This document shows, one piece after another, positions 1 to 8,293 of a DNA stretch of 35,295 nucleotides. Position numbers and translations under genes: made by a program. The notes beneath the pieces are model-generated. The model had not been told where the DNA came from. It ran no database searches and saw only the letters and a program-made list of their open reading frames with translations. How positions within the stretch are numbered: position 1 is the first letter of the stretch; every line of letters starts with the position of its first letter. This DNA comes from Rhodospirillales bacterium (GTDB lineage: Bacteria; Pseudomonadota; Alphaproteobacteria; Rhodospirillales; Casp-alpha2): assembly GCA_021775105.1 (NCBI GenBank), contig JAJFIJ010000181.1, positions 1-35,295 of the forward strand, in the 5' to 3' direction.

Positions 1-1599
1 TTGAGCGAAATCGAAATCGAGGAAACCATCAACGCCTATGTCACAGCCGCCCTGACCGCCAAAAAAGCCGGTTATGATGGCGTAGAAATCATGGGATCGG
101 AAGGTTACCTGATCAATCAGTTTATTGTCCGTCACACCAACAAACGAACCGATTCCTGGGGTGGAACGTTCGAAAATCGTATCCGCTTTCCTCTTGAAAT
201 CGTAAACCGCACCCGTGAAGCCGCAGGCGAGGACTTCTGCATTATTTATCGCCTGTCGATGGTTGATCTTGTTGACGAAGGCAGTTCCTGGGAAGAAACC
301 GTCTTTTTGGCAAAACAGATCGAGGAGGCTGGTGCCAGTGTCATCAACACCGGAATTGGCTGGCACGAAGCCCGTATCCCGACCATCGCTCAGGCTGTGC
401 CCAGAGGTGGATTTGCCTGGACAACAGCCAGAATGATAGGCGAGGTCTCAATCCCCCTGATCACGACAAACCGCATCAACACACCGGAAATCGCTGAACA
501 GATCATCGCCAGTCGTCAGGCTGATATGGTCTCTATGGCACGACCGTTCCTTGCTGACCCTGATTTCATTCAAAAAGCTGCCGATGGCCATGCCGAACGC
601 ATCAACACCTGCATCGCCTGCAATCAGGCCTGTCTCGATCATATTTTTCAGGGCCAGTCTGCAACCTGCCTTGTCAATCCGCGCGCTGCTAATGAAACCC
701 TGTTATCATGGCAACCCGCAATCATACCAAAACGCATCGCCGTCGTCGGTGCCGGCCCGGCCGGCATGGTTGCCGCATCGGTTGCCGCTGAACGTGGACA
801 TGACGTTACGTTATATGAGGCCGCTGACAGGATTGGTGGACAATTCAATCTGGCCCGACAGGTGCCGGGCAAGGAAGAGTTCGCAGAGACTTTGCGTTAT
901 TTTTCCGGGGAACTTGAACGCAATGGCGTGACGATCAAACTAAATACCCCTGCCCGCTCAGATGACCTGATCACAGCGGAATTCGATGATGTCATACTGG
1001 CCAGCGGCATCACCCCGCGCCTCCCTGATATAGAAGGCATCAATCATCCTTCTGTCATCAGTTATATCGATATTTTAAACGGCGACAGACAGGCCGGAGG
1101 AAATGTGATTATTATCGGCGGCGGCGGGATCGCCTTTGATGTTGCCCTGTTCCTGCTTGAAGGCCATGGTACAAGCCACCTCGACGCCGATGTGTTTCGT
1201 CAGGCTTGGGGTATTGGTGAAGACCGACACAGCGATCAACCCAGACACCAAATCACCATGCTTCAACGCACGCCCGGCAGTATGGGCAAGCGCCTTGGTA
1301 AAACAACGGGGTGGATTCACCGGCTGATTACCAAACGCAATAACGTCAAACAGATGGGCGGTGTGAGCTATCATAAAATTGACGACGGCGGTCTGCATAT
1401 TGAGGTCAATGATACATTCCAGATTATTCCGGCTGATACCATCATTCTCTGTGCCGGTCAGTTATCCAATGACGGGTTGCTGCTGCCGTTACAGAATGCC
1501 GGAATGACGGTTCACCTTATCGGCGGAGCAAAAGCCGCCGGAGAACTGGATGCCAAGCGGGCCTTTGACGAAGGCACACGACTGGCGGCTAGCCTGTAG
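1..1599 (+). CDS. fadH: 2,4-dienoyl-CoA reductase (NADPH), 5'-truncated by window edge
   Basis: FadH-type flavo-iron-sulfur enzymes reduce 2,4-dienoyl-CoA esters with NADPH during beta-oxidation of unsaturated fatty acids. The visible 532 residues begin inside the old-yellow-enzyme TIM barrel (GYDGVEIMGSEGYLINQF, then the RTDSWGG and NRxRFPLEIV motifs). A 4Fe-4S cysteine cluster follows at about residues 204, 207, 211 and 223 (CIACNQAC...C). The C-terminal half is a pyridine-nucleotide-disulfide-reductase fold with a dinucleotide-binding VVGAGPAGM near residue 249 and a second glycine-rich IIIGGGGIAFD near 370. Family members are about 670 aa, so roughly the first 140 residues lie upstream of the window; the TTG at position 1 is probably an internal codon. 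It is followed by an acyl-CoA synthetase in the same direction, which fits fatty acid catabolism. A related trimethylamine-dehydrogenase-like oxidoreductase is the main alternative. Confidence 0.88.
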   Translation: MSEIEIEETINAYVTAALTAKKAGYDGVEIMGSEGYLINQFIVRHTNKRTDSWGGTFENRIRFPLEIVNRTREAAGEDFCIIYRLSMVDLVDEGSSWEETVFLAKQIEEAGASVINTGIGWHEARIPTIAQAVPRGGFAWTTARMIGEVSIPLITTNRINTPEIAEQIIASRQADMVSMARPFLADPDFIQKAADGHAERINTCIACNQACLDHIFQGQSATCLVNPRAANETLLSWQPAIIPKRIAVVGAGPAGMVAASVAAERGHDVTLYEAADRIGGQFNLARQVPGKEEFAETLRYFSGELERNGVTIKLNTPARSDDLITAEFDDVILASGITPRLPDIEGINHPSVISYIDILNGDRQAGGNVIIIGGGGIAFDVALFLLEGHGTSHLDADVFRQAWGIGEDRHSDQPRHQITMLQRTPGSMGKRLGKTTGWIHRLITKRNNVKQMGGVSYHKIDDGGLHIEVNDTFQIIPADTIILCAGQLSNDGLLLPLQNAGMTVHLIGGAKAAGELDAKRAFDEGTRLAASL

Positions 1600-1654
1600 G
1601 ATTGACTGGACAGGTTTGCTACAAAGAGTGATGAACGACAGGGGGAATTGACAC

Positions 1655-3292
1655 GTGCTAACCAAAGCAGAAACTTATGAAGAGGTCTGCAAGGCACTGA
1701 CTTGGGACATCCCCGAAACGTTCAACATGGGCGTCGATGTCTGCGACAAACATGCAGAAATGACGCCCGATAGGCTGGCGCTGATTGTTGCCGACGAAAC
1801 CGGAACAGTTGCCGAATATTCTTTCAGTGCGCTCAGGACGCTGTCCAATAAACTTGCCAACCTGCTGATTGCCAGCGGACTGGAACGTGGTGACCGTATG
1901 GGCATTTTGATGTCGCAATCGGTTGAAGCCGCAATTTCGCATGTCGCTGCATGGAAAATGGGGGCGATTTCGATACCGCTGTTTACGCTGTTTGGCGAAG
2001 ACGCGCTTGCTTTCCGGCTCAAGGATTCCGGTGCCAGAATTCTGGTTACAGATATCGACAATGTTCACAAGATCGACGCCATTCGCGACGAACTGCCCGA
2101 TCTTGAAACCATCTTGCTGGTCGGTGCGGGCAGCGACGGAGTTGGCATGGCTGATTTCTGGAACGGTATGGAAAAAGCATCCGGTTTTTTCACGCCGGTT
2201 ATTACCGCAGCCGAAGATCCATCGTTCATTTGCTATACATCCGGCACCACCGGCAACCCGAAGGGCGCACTTCACGCCCACCGCACCATGTTCGGTCATC
2301 TGCCCGGCATGGAAATGTTTCATGACTTTCTGCCACAACCCGGCGACCTGTTGTGGACTCCGGCCGACTGGGCATGGATTGGTGGTCTGATGAACTGCCT
2401 GATGTGTTCGTGGCATCACGGCGTCACCAACCTCGCCTACCGGGCCAGGAAGTATGACCCGGAAGCCGCCCTTCGACTGATGGCGACATATCAGGTGCGC
2501 AACACCTTCATGCCGCCGACAGCACTAAATCTGATGCGGGAAGTTCAGGATATCCCGAGCTATAGAACCAACCTGCGCACCGTTGCCTGTGCGGGGGAAC
2601 CGATGGGCGCCGAACTGCTGCACTGGGGACGCGAAAATTTGAACGTCACGTTTAATGAATATTACGGTCAGACGGAATGTAATTTAGTGACGGCCAACTG
2701 TCAGGAAATCATGGAGGTCAAACCGGGTTCCATGGGACGACCTTCACCCGGACATATCGTCGAGATTATCGATGAGGACGGTAATGTCATCCCCACTGGT
2801 GAAGAAGGAGAGATTGCCGTCAAAACGCCAGACCCGGTGATGCTGTTGCGCTACTGGAATAATCCGGAAGGTACAACACAGAAATACCGTGGTGACTGGC
2901 TGCTGATGGGTGACCAGGGAACCAAGGATGAAGACGGCTACATCTGGTTTGTTGGTCGTGCCGACGATGTGATCACATCAGCAGGCTATCGCATCGGCCC
3001 CGGCGAGATTGAGGATTGCCTTTGCAAACATCCGGCAGTATCGCTGGCAGCCGCCATCGGCGTACCTGACCCGGTGCGTACTGAAGCGGTCAAGGTGTTC
3101 ATCAAGCTGATGCCCGGCCACAATGGCGGCCCCGATCTGGAAGATGAAATCCGCAGCTTCGTCAAAACCCGCCTGAGTCCACATGAATATCCACGCCTGA
3201 TAGAGTTTGTAGATACCCTGCCCATGACCGCCACAGGAAAAATCCGCCGCAAGGACCTACGCGACGCAGAAATCGCCAAAAGTGATGTTTGA
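1655..3292 (+). CDS. AMP-dependent acyl-CoA synthetase/ligase
   Basis: This 545-aa ANL-superfamily enzyme would activate a carboxylic acid to its CoA thioester through an acyl-adenylate. The P-loop-like motif YTSGTTGNPKG lies near residue 192, the YYGQTE adenylate motif near 340, the LLMGDQGTKDEDGYIWFVGRADDVI segment (hinge region) near 415-440, and the C-terminal catalytic lysine in TATGKIRRKDL at about residue 529. The GTG start at 1655 follows a GGGGGAA ribosome-binding sequence 8 nt upstream; a TTG at 1648 is a less likely start. The layout resembles medium-chain acyl-CoA or acetyl-CoA-like synthetases, but the sequence does not fix the substrate. It lies 55 bp after fadH and is probably cotranscribed with it. 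Confidence 0.9.
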   Translation: MLTKAETYEEVCKALTWDIPETFNMGVDVCDKHAEMTPDRLALIVADETGTVAEYSFSALRTLSNKLANLLIASGLERGDRMGILMSQSVEAAISHVAAWKMGAISIPLFTLFGEDALAFRLKDSGARILVTDIDNVHKIDAIRDELPDLETILLVGAGSDGVGMADFWNGMEKASGFFTPVITAAEDPSFICYTSGTTGNPKGALHAHRTMFGHLPGMEMFHDFLPQPGDLLWTPADWAWIGGLMNCLMCSWHHGVTNLAYRARKYDPEAALRLMATYQVRNTFMPPTALNLMREVQDIPSYRTNLRTVACAGEPMGAELLHWGRENLNVTFNEYYGQTECNLVTANCQEIMEVKPGSMGRPSPGHIVEIIDEDGNVIPTGEEGEIAVKTPDPVMLLRYWNNPEGTTQKYRGDWLLMGDQGTKDEDGYIWFVGRADDVITSAGYRIGPGEIEDCLCKHPAVSLAAAIGVPDPVRTEAVKVFIKLMPGHNGGPDLEDEIRSFVKTRLSPHEYPRLIEFVDTLPMTATGKIRRKDLRDAEIAKSDV

Positions 3293-3331
3293 TTACCGTC
3301 AACATTTGCTTGTTTGGCAGTGAGGAAAAAC

Positions 3332-4444
3332 ATGCACCGGCTACTTCTTGTCTCGCTCGGCCAGTTGACCGGGTATGTGCTGGAGCGACTTGCCCGTAAT
3401 GGTCCGTTCACTGAGATTATCGTCGCCGGGCGACGGCCCGATTATGGTCTCATCAAAACCAATCTGGCACGGATTGGTGCCGCCATTGAGGGACGATTTC
3501 CTGAACTCTCGTTTGTCGAGCTCGATGTCAACGCCGCCGATGCACCGCGCAGACTTTCAGAAATCGCCCCGGATATCATCCTTGCCGCACCCAGCATGTT
3601 GCCGTGGTGGAAACTTGATGCGGTTAGGGGCACACGCGCGGAACTGGTTCAGCGTCTGCCGTTCGGCGGGTGGCTGGCCTGTCATCTGGCCCCCATGCAG
3701 GCGGTGCGTGATGCTATAAACGGCAGCAGTCTGGACATTCCGTGGGTCGGCGCTTCCTATCCCGATGTTGTCAATGCGATCCTGCACCGCAGCGGTGGCG
3801 GACCGACCTCGGGGGTCGGCAACGTTCAGGAGATGATCCCGAAGGCCCGTTTTGCTGTCGCTGATGAACTTGCCATTTCTCCATCCGGTGTTGAGGTGCG
3901 GCTGGTCGCCCAGCATGCCCTTGAATACTTTGTTTATCACCATACGGATAGCGCGCCGGACAAGGCGCCGCCATACCTCATAGAAGCCCGAGTTGGAGCG
4001 CGAGATGTTTCGGATATTGCGCGGGCCGGGATGCTCAGGCCGATGCCCATTTCCTATGATCTTGATTTCAACCTGCTGACCGCTTCAGCGGCGTTCGAGC
4101 TGCTGACAGCCCTCGCCAGTGATGCCCCTGTCCGCATCCATGCGCCATCTCCAAATGGCCTGATCGGCGGATATCCGGTTATTGCCGCTAACGGCCGGGT
4201 CACCATCGACTTGCCGGATGCGTGGGTGATTGAAGATGCTATTGCATGCAATACAAAGTCGCTGATTTTTGAAGGTATTGAAAGTATTGAAGATGACGGA
4301 ACGGTCCAATTTACAAATGAAACCGCTGACCTGTTGAAAGACCTGCTGGGTTACCCGGTCGGCTGTTTACCCCCCGACAGGGCTGCAGCAATGGCCGGGG
4401 ACCTGGTTGGCGCCGTCACGGATGAAATTCATGGGGCGAATTAA
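3332..4444 (+). CDS. Unassigned protein with N-terminal Rossmann-like fold
   Basis: A 370-aa protein whose start resembles the NAD(P)-binding domain of saccharopine-dehydrogenase-like proteins: a hydrophobic strand LLLVSLGQLTGYVLERLA, then EIIVAGRR after about 20 residues, and later FVELDVN and IILAAPSM strands. The canonical GxGxxG is degenerate (SLGQLTG), so cofactor binding is uncertain. I see no signal peptide or membrane helices. The ATG at 3332 is preferred over the upstream TTG at 3314 because TGAGG lies just ahead of it. The gene begins 39 bp after the acyl-CoA synthetase, so a role in the same catabolic or biosynthetic unit is plausible but unproven. I do not recognise a characterised family. 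Confidence 0.75.
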   Translation: MHRLLLVSLGQLTGYVLERLARNGPFTEIIVAGRRPDYGLIKTNLARIGAAIEGRFPELSFVELDVNAADAPRRLSEIAPDIILAAPSMLPWWKLDAVRGTRAELVQRLPFGGWLACHLAPMQAVRDAINGSSLDIPWVGASYPDVVNAILHRSGGGPTSGVGNVQEMIPKARFAVADELAISPSGVEVRLVAQHALEYFVYHHTDSAPDKAPPYLIEARVGARDVSDIARAGMLRPMPISYDLDFNLLTASAAFELLTALASDAPVRIHAPSPNGLIGGYPVIAANGRVTIDLPDAWVIEDAIACNTKSLIFEGIESIEDDGTVQFTNETADLLKDLLGYPVGCLPPDRAAAMAGDLVGAVTDEIHGAN

Positions 4445-4581
4445 GGTTGCCGGTTTGCCAATTTTCCGGTGACACAACACATAAAGAACCCATGCTACCG
4501 GTTTCAGTCAACCGGCACCCGGCGTTCCCCACAATGCGACCGGTGCTTCACCAATCGCCCCCCGCAGCCAGATCGTCAAGA

Positions 4582-4818
4582 TCAGGCTTTGGTGATAGCC
4601 ACCCGTTCGATCACGAAACCGTCCGATGCTGGGAACCGTTCGTCAATCTGGCGTCTGGCATCAACTTCGTCTCTGGCACTGATATCGTGAATATGAGTGT
4701 CTGCCCATTGGTCGTCAAAGAAATCGTGGCTCAGGTTATCTTTAACCAAAGACCGCACATCCTTGTTGTAGAGGGCCACCTCGAAAATCTGATGACCATT
4801 ACATGGCATCTGCAACAT
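4582..4818 (-). CDS. Small conserved-looking protein of unknown function
   Basis: A 78-aa soluble, acidic protein without signal peptide or membrane segment. Its composition is natural for a real protein: an HQIFEVALYN strand, a KDNLSHDFFDDQWADTHIHDISARDE stretch and a C-terminal FVIERV strand. It resembles small uncharacterised alphaproteobacterial proteins that I cannot name. The ATG at 4818 is preceded by AGGTTAGG at a suitable distance; a second ATG lies in frame at 4809. It stands alone on the minus strand between two plus-strand groups. The competing plus-strand frame (4447-4827) is low-complexity shadow. Confidence 0.6.
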   Translation of the reverse strand: MLQMPCNGHQIFEVALYNKDVRSLVKDNLSHDFFDDQWADTHIHDISARDEVDARRQIDERFPASDGFVIERVAITKA

Positions 4819-5149
4819 GTCGCCTAACCTTTATACTTCCGGAATTACCAGTCCGGTTAGTGATTGAAAGCCTCCACCTCATCAGATTTGTAAAATCCTC
4901 TGCGCCAGGCCCTGTTTAAATAAGATACTCTGACACAAGTAATGAGGCCACAATACCCTACCGTCAAAATTGTTAACAAAGACTTGAAGGAAGTCAACCG
5001 ACGATTATTACTTGGATTCACAAATTATTTAGTGAACATTGAACAAATCAAAAAAAGACTCTGCAAATCACCAACCGGCGCTCTTGCTGTCTTGACCCTT
5101 CAGGCCGGATCGGGATCAATGACATGGCACTGACGCAAAGGGAGCTAAC
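4819..5149. other. Intergenic stretch, no supported gene
   Basis: This 331-bp region is more AT-rich than its neighbours. It should hold the promoter of the minus-strand 78-aa gene and of the plus-strand DsbA-like gene at 5150. A 63-codon plus-strand frame (4942-5133) has no ribosome-binding sequence and no recognisable protein character, so I do not call it. I see no strong hairpin or RNA gene. Confidence 0.5.
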
Positions 5150-5746
5150 ATGCCAAAAACCGTCGATTACTACATCTGCCTGATATCCCCCTACACTTAC
5201 ATGGGAGACGCCCGTGTTCATGAAATTGCCGCCCGACATGGTGCCGAAATCAATTACATACCGGTCAACCTTGGTGAAATTTTCCCAGAAACCGGCGGTT
5301 TGCCGTTGGCCAGGCGTGCCCCTGCCCGCCAGGCCTATCGTTTGCAGGAACTGAAGCGCTGGCGCGATTTTCTGAACATCGAACTGAATACCTCGCCAAA
5401 ACACTTTCCGGCACCTGAATGGCCTGCAGCGGGTATGGTTATTGCCGCCCAACAGCGGGAACTGGACTGCGGCCCACTGGTCAATGCGTTCCTGACAGCC
5501 GTCTGGGCCAGAGACCTGGACATCAACGACCGCGACACCATTGTCGCCATCGCCAACGATCTGGGGCTGCCCGGCCAGGAGTTGCTGGACGCCTCCGAAG
5601 ACCCGGCGATTCGCGCGGTTTGGGATGCCAATTCCGCCAAAGCTCTTGAGGTTGGGGTTTTCGGTGCACCAACTTATGTCTATGACGGGCAGATTTTCTG
5701 GGGTCAGGATCGCCTCGATTTCCTTGACCGTGCGCTTGCGGACTGA
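5150..5746 (+). CDS. 2-hydroxychromene-2-carboxylate isomerase-like (DsbA/GST-kappa fold)
   Basis: A 198-aa thioredoxin-fold protein of the DsbA/HCCA isomerase/GST-kappa group. HCCA isomerases use glutathione to isomerise a chromene intermediate in naphthalene-type degradation; many homologues have other, unknown substrates. The N-terminal active-site segment is YYICLISPYTYMGD (residues 7-20), with Ser-Pro where DsbA has its CXXC. The cis-proline region GVFGAPTYVYDGQIFWGQDRLDFL near residues 169-192 matches the family's G(V/I)FGAPTF...FWGxDRL signature. The start is supported by GGGAG 7 nt upstream. A ChaC glutathione-degrading enzyme follows 11 bp later, which suggests both act in thiol metabolism. 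Confidence 0.85.
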   Translation: MPKTVDYYICLISPYTYMGDARVHEIAARHGAEINYIPVNLGEIFPETGGLPLARRAPARQAYRLQELKRWRDFLNIELNTSPKHFPAPEWPAAGMVIAAQQRELDCGPLVNAFLTAVWARDLDINDRDTIVAIANDLGLPGQELLDASEDPAIRAVWDANSAKALEVGVFGAPTYVYDGQIFWGQDRLDFLDRALAD

Positions 5747-5757
5747 AGACAAACCGG

Positions 5758-6315
5758 ATGACTGAAGACAGGCCGGAATGGGTGTTCGGCTATGGCTCGT
5801 TGATGTGGCGACCAGGGTTTCCCTTCGATGAACAGCACACCGCCATCCTTCCGGGTTACCACCGGGCATTCTGTATCTATTCGCACCGCTATCGCGGCAC
5901 GCCGGAACGCCCCGGTCTGGTTCTCGGGCTGGACAGCGGCGGCAGCTGCACGGGAACCGGGTTTCGTATTGCCGACGGGGAATGGGACAGGGTTGTTGAT
6001 TATCTGAATGAACGCGAACTGGTTGGTTATGCGTATATACCAAAGGTTCTGCCAATCACCGTCAACGACCGTGTTGTGTCCGCCTACACATTTGTCGCCG
6101 ATCCCGCGCACGGGCAATATGCCGGAAACCTGGGACTGGAAAAATCGGCAGAAATTATCATGGCGGCATCCGGCATTATGGGACTGAACCGTGATTATCT
6201 GATCAACACCGTTCATGAACTGGAAGCACACGGTTTTCAGGACGATGAGCATCATGAACTATTGAGACGAGTGACCATTCTGACCGGATTGATCGACCAA
6301 GGCGGAGGAATCTGA
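5758..6315 (+). CDS. ChaC-family gamma-glutamylcyclotransferase
   Basis: ChaC proteins cleave glutathione to 5-oxoproline and Cys-Gly. The 185-aa sequence opens with the family signature VFGYGSLMWRPGF (residues 9-21), followed by the HRYRGTPERPGLVLGLD segment, the conserved ERELVGYAYIPK around residues 85-96 (containing the family's catalytic glutamate region) and a C-terminal ...YLINTVHELEAHG helix. Length matches glutathione-specific cytosolic members. It lies 11 bp after the DsbA-fold gene in the same direction, probably in one transcript. Confidence 0.9.
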   Translation: MTEDRPEWVFGYGSLMWRPGFPFDEQHTAILPGYHRAFCIYSHRYRGTPERPGLVLGLDSGGSCTGTGFRIADGEWDRVVDYLNERELVGYAYIPKVLPITVNDRVVSAYTFVADPAHGQYAGNLGLEKSAEIIMAASGIMGLNRDYLINTVHELEAHGFQDDEHHELLRRVTILTGLIDQGGGI

Positions 6316-6413
6316 TTTTTCCGGATAAAATATGCTAAGCTGCGATTCGCAAGATTAACCAGAGCTTAACCGAAGTGGCGGAAGATAACTTTCGCTGACA
6401 GAGAAATAGAATT

Positions 6414-6713
6414 ATGGCCGACGACAACCAGATCACCGTTCTTGATACCGAGCTTGAAGCCCTGCTGGAAGTGGAGGTGGAAATCACCGCCGTTCTGGGT
6501 ACGGCCATGATGCCGATATCACAGATCCTGAAACTGGGTCGTGGTGCCGTCGTTGAATTGAATCGTAATGTAGGCGAAGATATTGAAGTTCATGCCAATA
6601 ACCGGATGGTCGCCAACGGTGAGGTTGTCGTTGTCGATGACCGGCTGGGCGTTAATCTGACAGATCTTATCAAACTGGTAGACGTGCAGAAATCGATCGA
6701 TGGCGACGGATAG
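6414..6713 (+). CDS. fliN: Flagellar motor switch protein FliN
   Basis: FliN forms the distal C-ring of the flagellar switch with FliM and FliG. This 99-aa protein is almost only the SpoA domain: LLEVEVEITAVLGTAMMPISQILKLGRGAVVELNRN...DIEVHANNRMVANGEVVVVDDRLGVNLTDLI (about residues 18-90), the canonical FliN core. The N-terminal extension of enterobacterial FliN is absent, as is common in alphaproteobacteria. No other flagellar gene is present in the window, so it is an orphan copy. The ATG has only a weak GAGAAA ribosome-binding sequence. Its end overlaps the next gene by 14 nt. Confidence 0.92.
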   Translation: MADDNQITVLDTELEALLEVEVEITAVLGTAMMPISQILKLGRGAVVELNRNVGEDIEVHANNRMVANGEVVVVDDRLGVNLTDLIKLVDVQKSIDGDG

Positions 6714-6903
6714 CGATATCAGGAGAACGGCCAGTTTGCTGGTCGAACAATATGGCGAAATGGCTCCGGCTGGTGCCAAGATCAAGGCCGACCATCTGGA
6801 TGCCAATGGTGACCGTGCGGGACGCAGGGTCTGGCTCAGGGTCGCCCGGGCAACGGAAGAACTGCTGTCTGAAGAGCGCCCGCTGGCAAGCACCCTGCAC
6901 TGA
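6700..6903 (+). CDS. DUF6961-type small protein
   Basis: A 67-aa acidic, probably helical soluble protein starting inside the end of fliN (ATG at 6700, fliN stop at 6711-6713), which suggests translational coupling. The pattern ASLLVEQYGEMAP...KADHLDANGDRAGRRVWLRVARATEELL matches what I know of the DUF6961 family of alphaproteobacterial small proteins (a helix, an A-x-x-L-dxGD turn, then VWLRIxRAxEELL). Function is unknown. It has no ribosome-binding sequence of its own. Family assignment is from memory of the motif. Confidence 0.7.
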   Translation: MATDSDIRRTASLLVEQYGEMAPAGAKIKADHLDANGDRAGRRVWLRVARATEELLSEERPLASTLH

Positions 6904-6922
6904 CCCTGATCCCGATCAGGGT
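6903..6922. terminator. Hairpin between convergent genes
   Basis: A perfect 9-bp inverted repeat (ACCCTGATC / GATCAGGGT) with a 2-nt loop sits exactly where the plus-strand DUF6961-type gene and the minus-strand protease gene converge. Only a short T run follows on the plus strand, so it is at best a weak or Rho-assisted bidirectional terminator. Confidence 0.4.
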
Positions 6923-7608
6923 TTCAGAATCAGGCTGTTGCCCCTGACTTCATATCCCGACAATCGCTCCAGAAAGCTCATACCAAGCAATGATCTGCTG
7001 ATCTCGGCGCTGTTCACGGATGCGCGCACATCACGGACATTCAACGGACCGATGGATATGGTGCCGAGCCGCACGGGCGCGCCATATACGGTGCCATTTG
7101 CTGTTCGATAGGTTTTTGTGAACTTCAGGGTGTCCAGATCATACCCCATGCGTTTGGCATCGGCTGGACTGATCACGACATCACTGGCTCCGGTATCGAC
7201 AAGAAAGGTAATTTCCGTTCCGTCAACATCGGCCCTGACGACGAAGTGACCGTTCGATGCCATACGGATGACGACATCTCCGCCTTCAATCCGGGCACGG
7301 TCGGGGGTCAGCTCACCGAGAAGCCGGTTATAAACGCTGCGGGCTTCATCGCGAAAACTGTAGATCGTGAATATCCCCAGTCCCAGGACAATCCAGATCG
7401 ACGCATAACGGATAACCGGCACAGTTCTGAACCGCCTGCCGATCAAAGCCGACCCGCCCAGCACGGCCAGCAGGGCAAGGCTGTAGGTCAACCTGATTTG
7501 TGAATCGCGATCCGACAGACTGCCGGGAAACTCAACGCTGAGAAATACAATCAGGGTGGCGACGGCGCCAATGGCGACCATTCCCCAGACAATGGGCGGG
7601 ATTTTCAC
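6916..7608 (-). CDS. Membrane-anchored retropepsin-like aspartic protease (clan AA, TIGR02281 type)
   Basis: The 230-aa protein has three predicted membrane segments (about residues 7-26, 42-57 and 69-85) followed by a periplasmic aspartyl protease domain with the catalytic DTGAS at residues 138-142 (FLVDTGASDVVIS) and a C-terminal LLGMSFLERL motif typical of single-domain retropepsin-like proteins. These act as dimers, since each chain carries one catalytic Asp. The GTG start immediately follows the stop codon of the upstream lipoprotein gene (TGAGTG), so translation is likely coupled. Biological substrate is unknown. Confidence 0.88.
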   Translation of the reverse strand: MKIPPIVWGMVAIGAVATLIVFLSVEFPGSLSDRDSQIRLTYSLALLAVLGGSALIGRRFRTVPVIRYASIWIVLGLGIFTIYSFRDEARSVYNRLLGELTPDRARIEGGDVVIRMASNGHFVVRADVDGTEITFLVDTGASDVVISPADAKRMGYDLDTLKFTKTYRTANGTVYGAPVRLGTISIGPLNVRDVRASVNSAEISRSLLGMSFLERLSGYEVRGNSLILKP

Positions 7609-7872
7609 TCAACGCTCCACACATTCAAACACGCTGGTTCGCGTCTGAAGAAACAGCGTTGTCGCCTGTGACGCTGCCGGCAAGGTCTGCACATGGCGGG
7701 CCGCACGTCCAAAGGTATCGCAGTGCTTGTCGGCCGCCGACTGGGCAATGGCAAAGCTGTTTGCCGGGTGTTCGACTGAAACCTCCTTGCCGTCTCCCTG
7801 AACCGCGCAGGAAGAAACGGCAAGCCACACGGCAAAAACAATTACAGTGCGTAGTGTCAGAATTGAGTTCAT
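7609..7872 (-). CDS. Small predicted lipoprotein
   Basis: An 87-aa protein with an N-terminal hydrophobic segment and a lipobox-like VSSC ending at Cys22, which predicts lipid attachment at the outer face of a membrane. Two further cysteines (in DKHCDTF and VFECVER) could form a disulfide in the mature domain. The ATG at 7872 follows GGGGGAG about 10 nt upstream; a TTG two codons earlier is possible. It sits between a two-helix membrane protein and the aspartic protease with almost no spacing, so the three products probably work at the envelope together. No family recognised. Confidence 0.65.
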   Translation of the reverse strand: MNSILTLRTVIVFAVWLAVSSCAVQGDGKEVSVEHPANSFAIAQSAADKHCDTFGRAARHVQTLPAASQATTLFLQTRTSVFECVER

Positions 7873-7874
7873 CG

Positions 7875-8144
7875 TCAATAGGCTCCCCCGGCGGGCGGCG
7901 CATCATCGTCGCTCGGGTTGTAGTATTCCTGCAATCCTTTGTAGACGGCCCGTGTCGCGCCGATCAGCAGAACGATGGCAAACGCGTTAAACGCCAGCTC
8001 GCTAATCGACCAGCCATCAGGAAATTCGCGAAACCGCTCCAGACCGGAAACTTCAATGCCGAACAGCCACAGGAAGGCGAGCGACAGCAGCGCCCCGCAA
8101 ATCAGTGAAATCACGCCCATTGTCAGGTTTCCCGGCTGGTTCAT
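7875..8144 (-). CDS. Small two-helix membrane protein
   Basis: An 89-aa protein with two clear hydrophobic helices, roughly residues 8-29 (MGVISLICGALLSLAFLWLF) and 50-66 (LAFNAFAIVLLIGATRAVY), and a short acidic, proline-rich tail. It is the first gene of a three-gene operon: its stop at 7875 is 2 nt from the lipoprotein ATG. No catalytic motif is visible and I do not recognise the family. Confidence 0.65.
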   Translation of the reverse strand: MNQPGNLTMGVISLICGALLSLAFLWLFGIEVSGLERFREFPDGWSISELAFNAFAIVLLIGATRAVYKGLQEYYNPSDDDAPPAGGAY

Positions 8145-8293
8145 CGTATTCTCGCACTTCCCTTTGGATTCGCCACAGATTTTCCACAGATGACACCTGT
8201 CGGCAACACCGCCATATCGTCCTTTTCCTGCCCGATAACATGGCTCATGTCAGGCGAAAAATCCAGGACTCCCGGCAACTTTCCGGGCCTGAC

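Noticed and set aside
1658-2419. 253-codon open frame antisense to the acyl-CoA synthetase
   Set aside because: Shadow frame; the sense strand carries all family motifs.
4447-4827. 126-codon plus-strand frame
   Set aside because: The opposite strand carries a better protein with a ribosome-binding sequence; this frame has shadow-like composition.
4942-5133. 63-codon plus-strand frame ahead of the DsbA-like gene
   Set aside because: No ribosome-binding sequence and no protein-like pattern.
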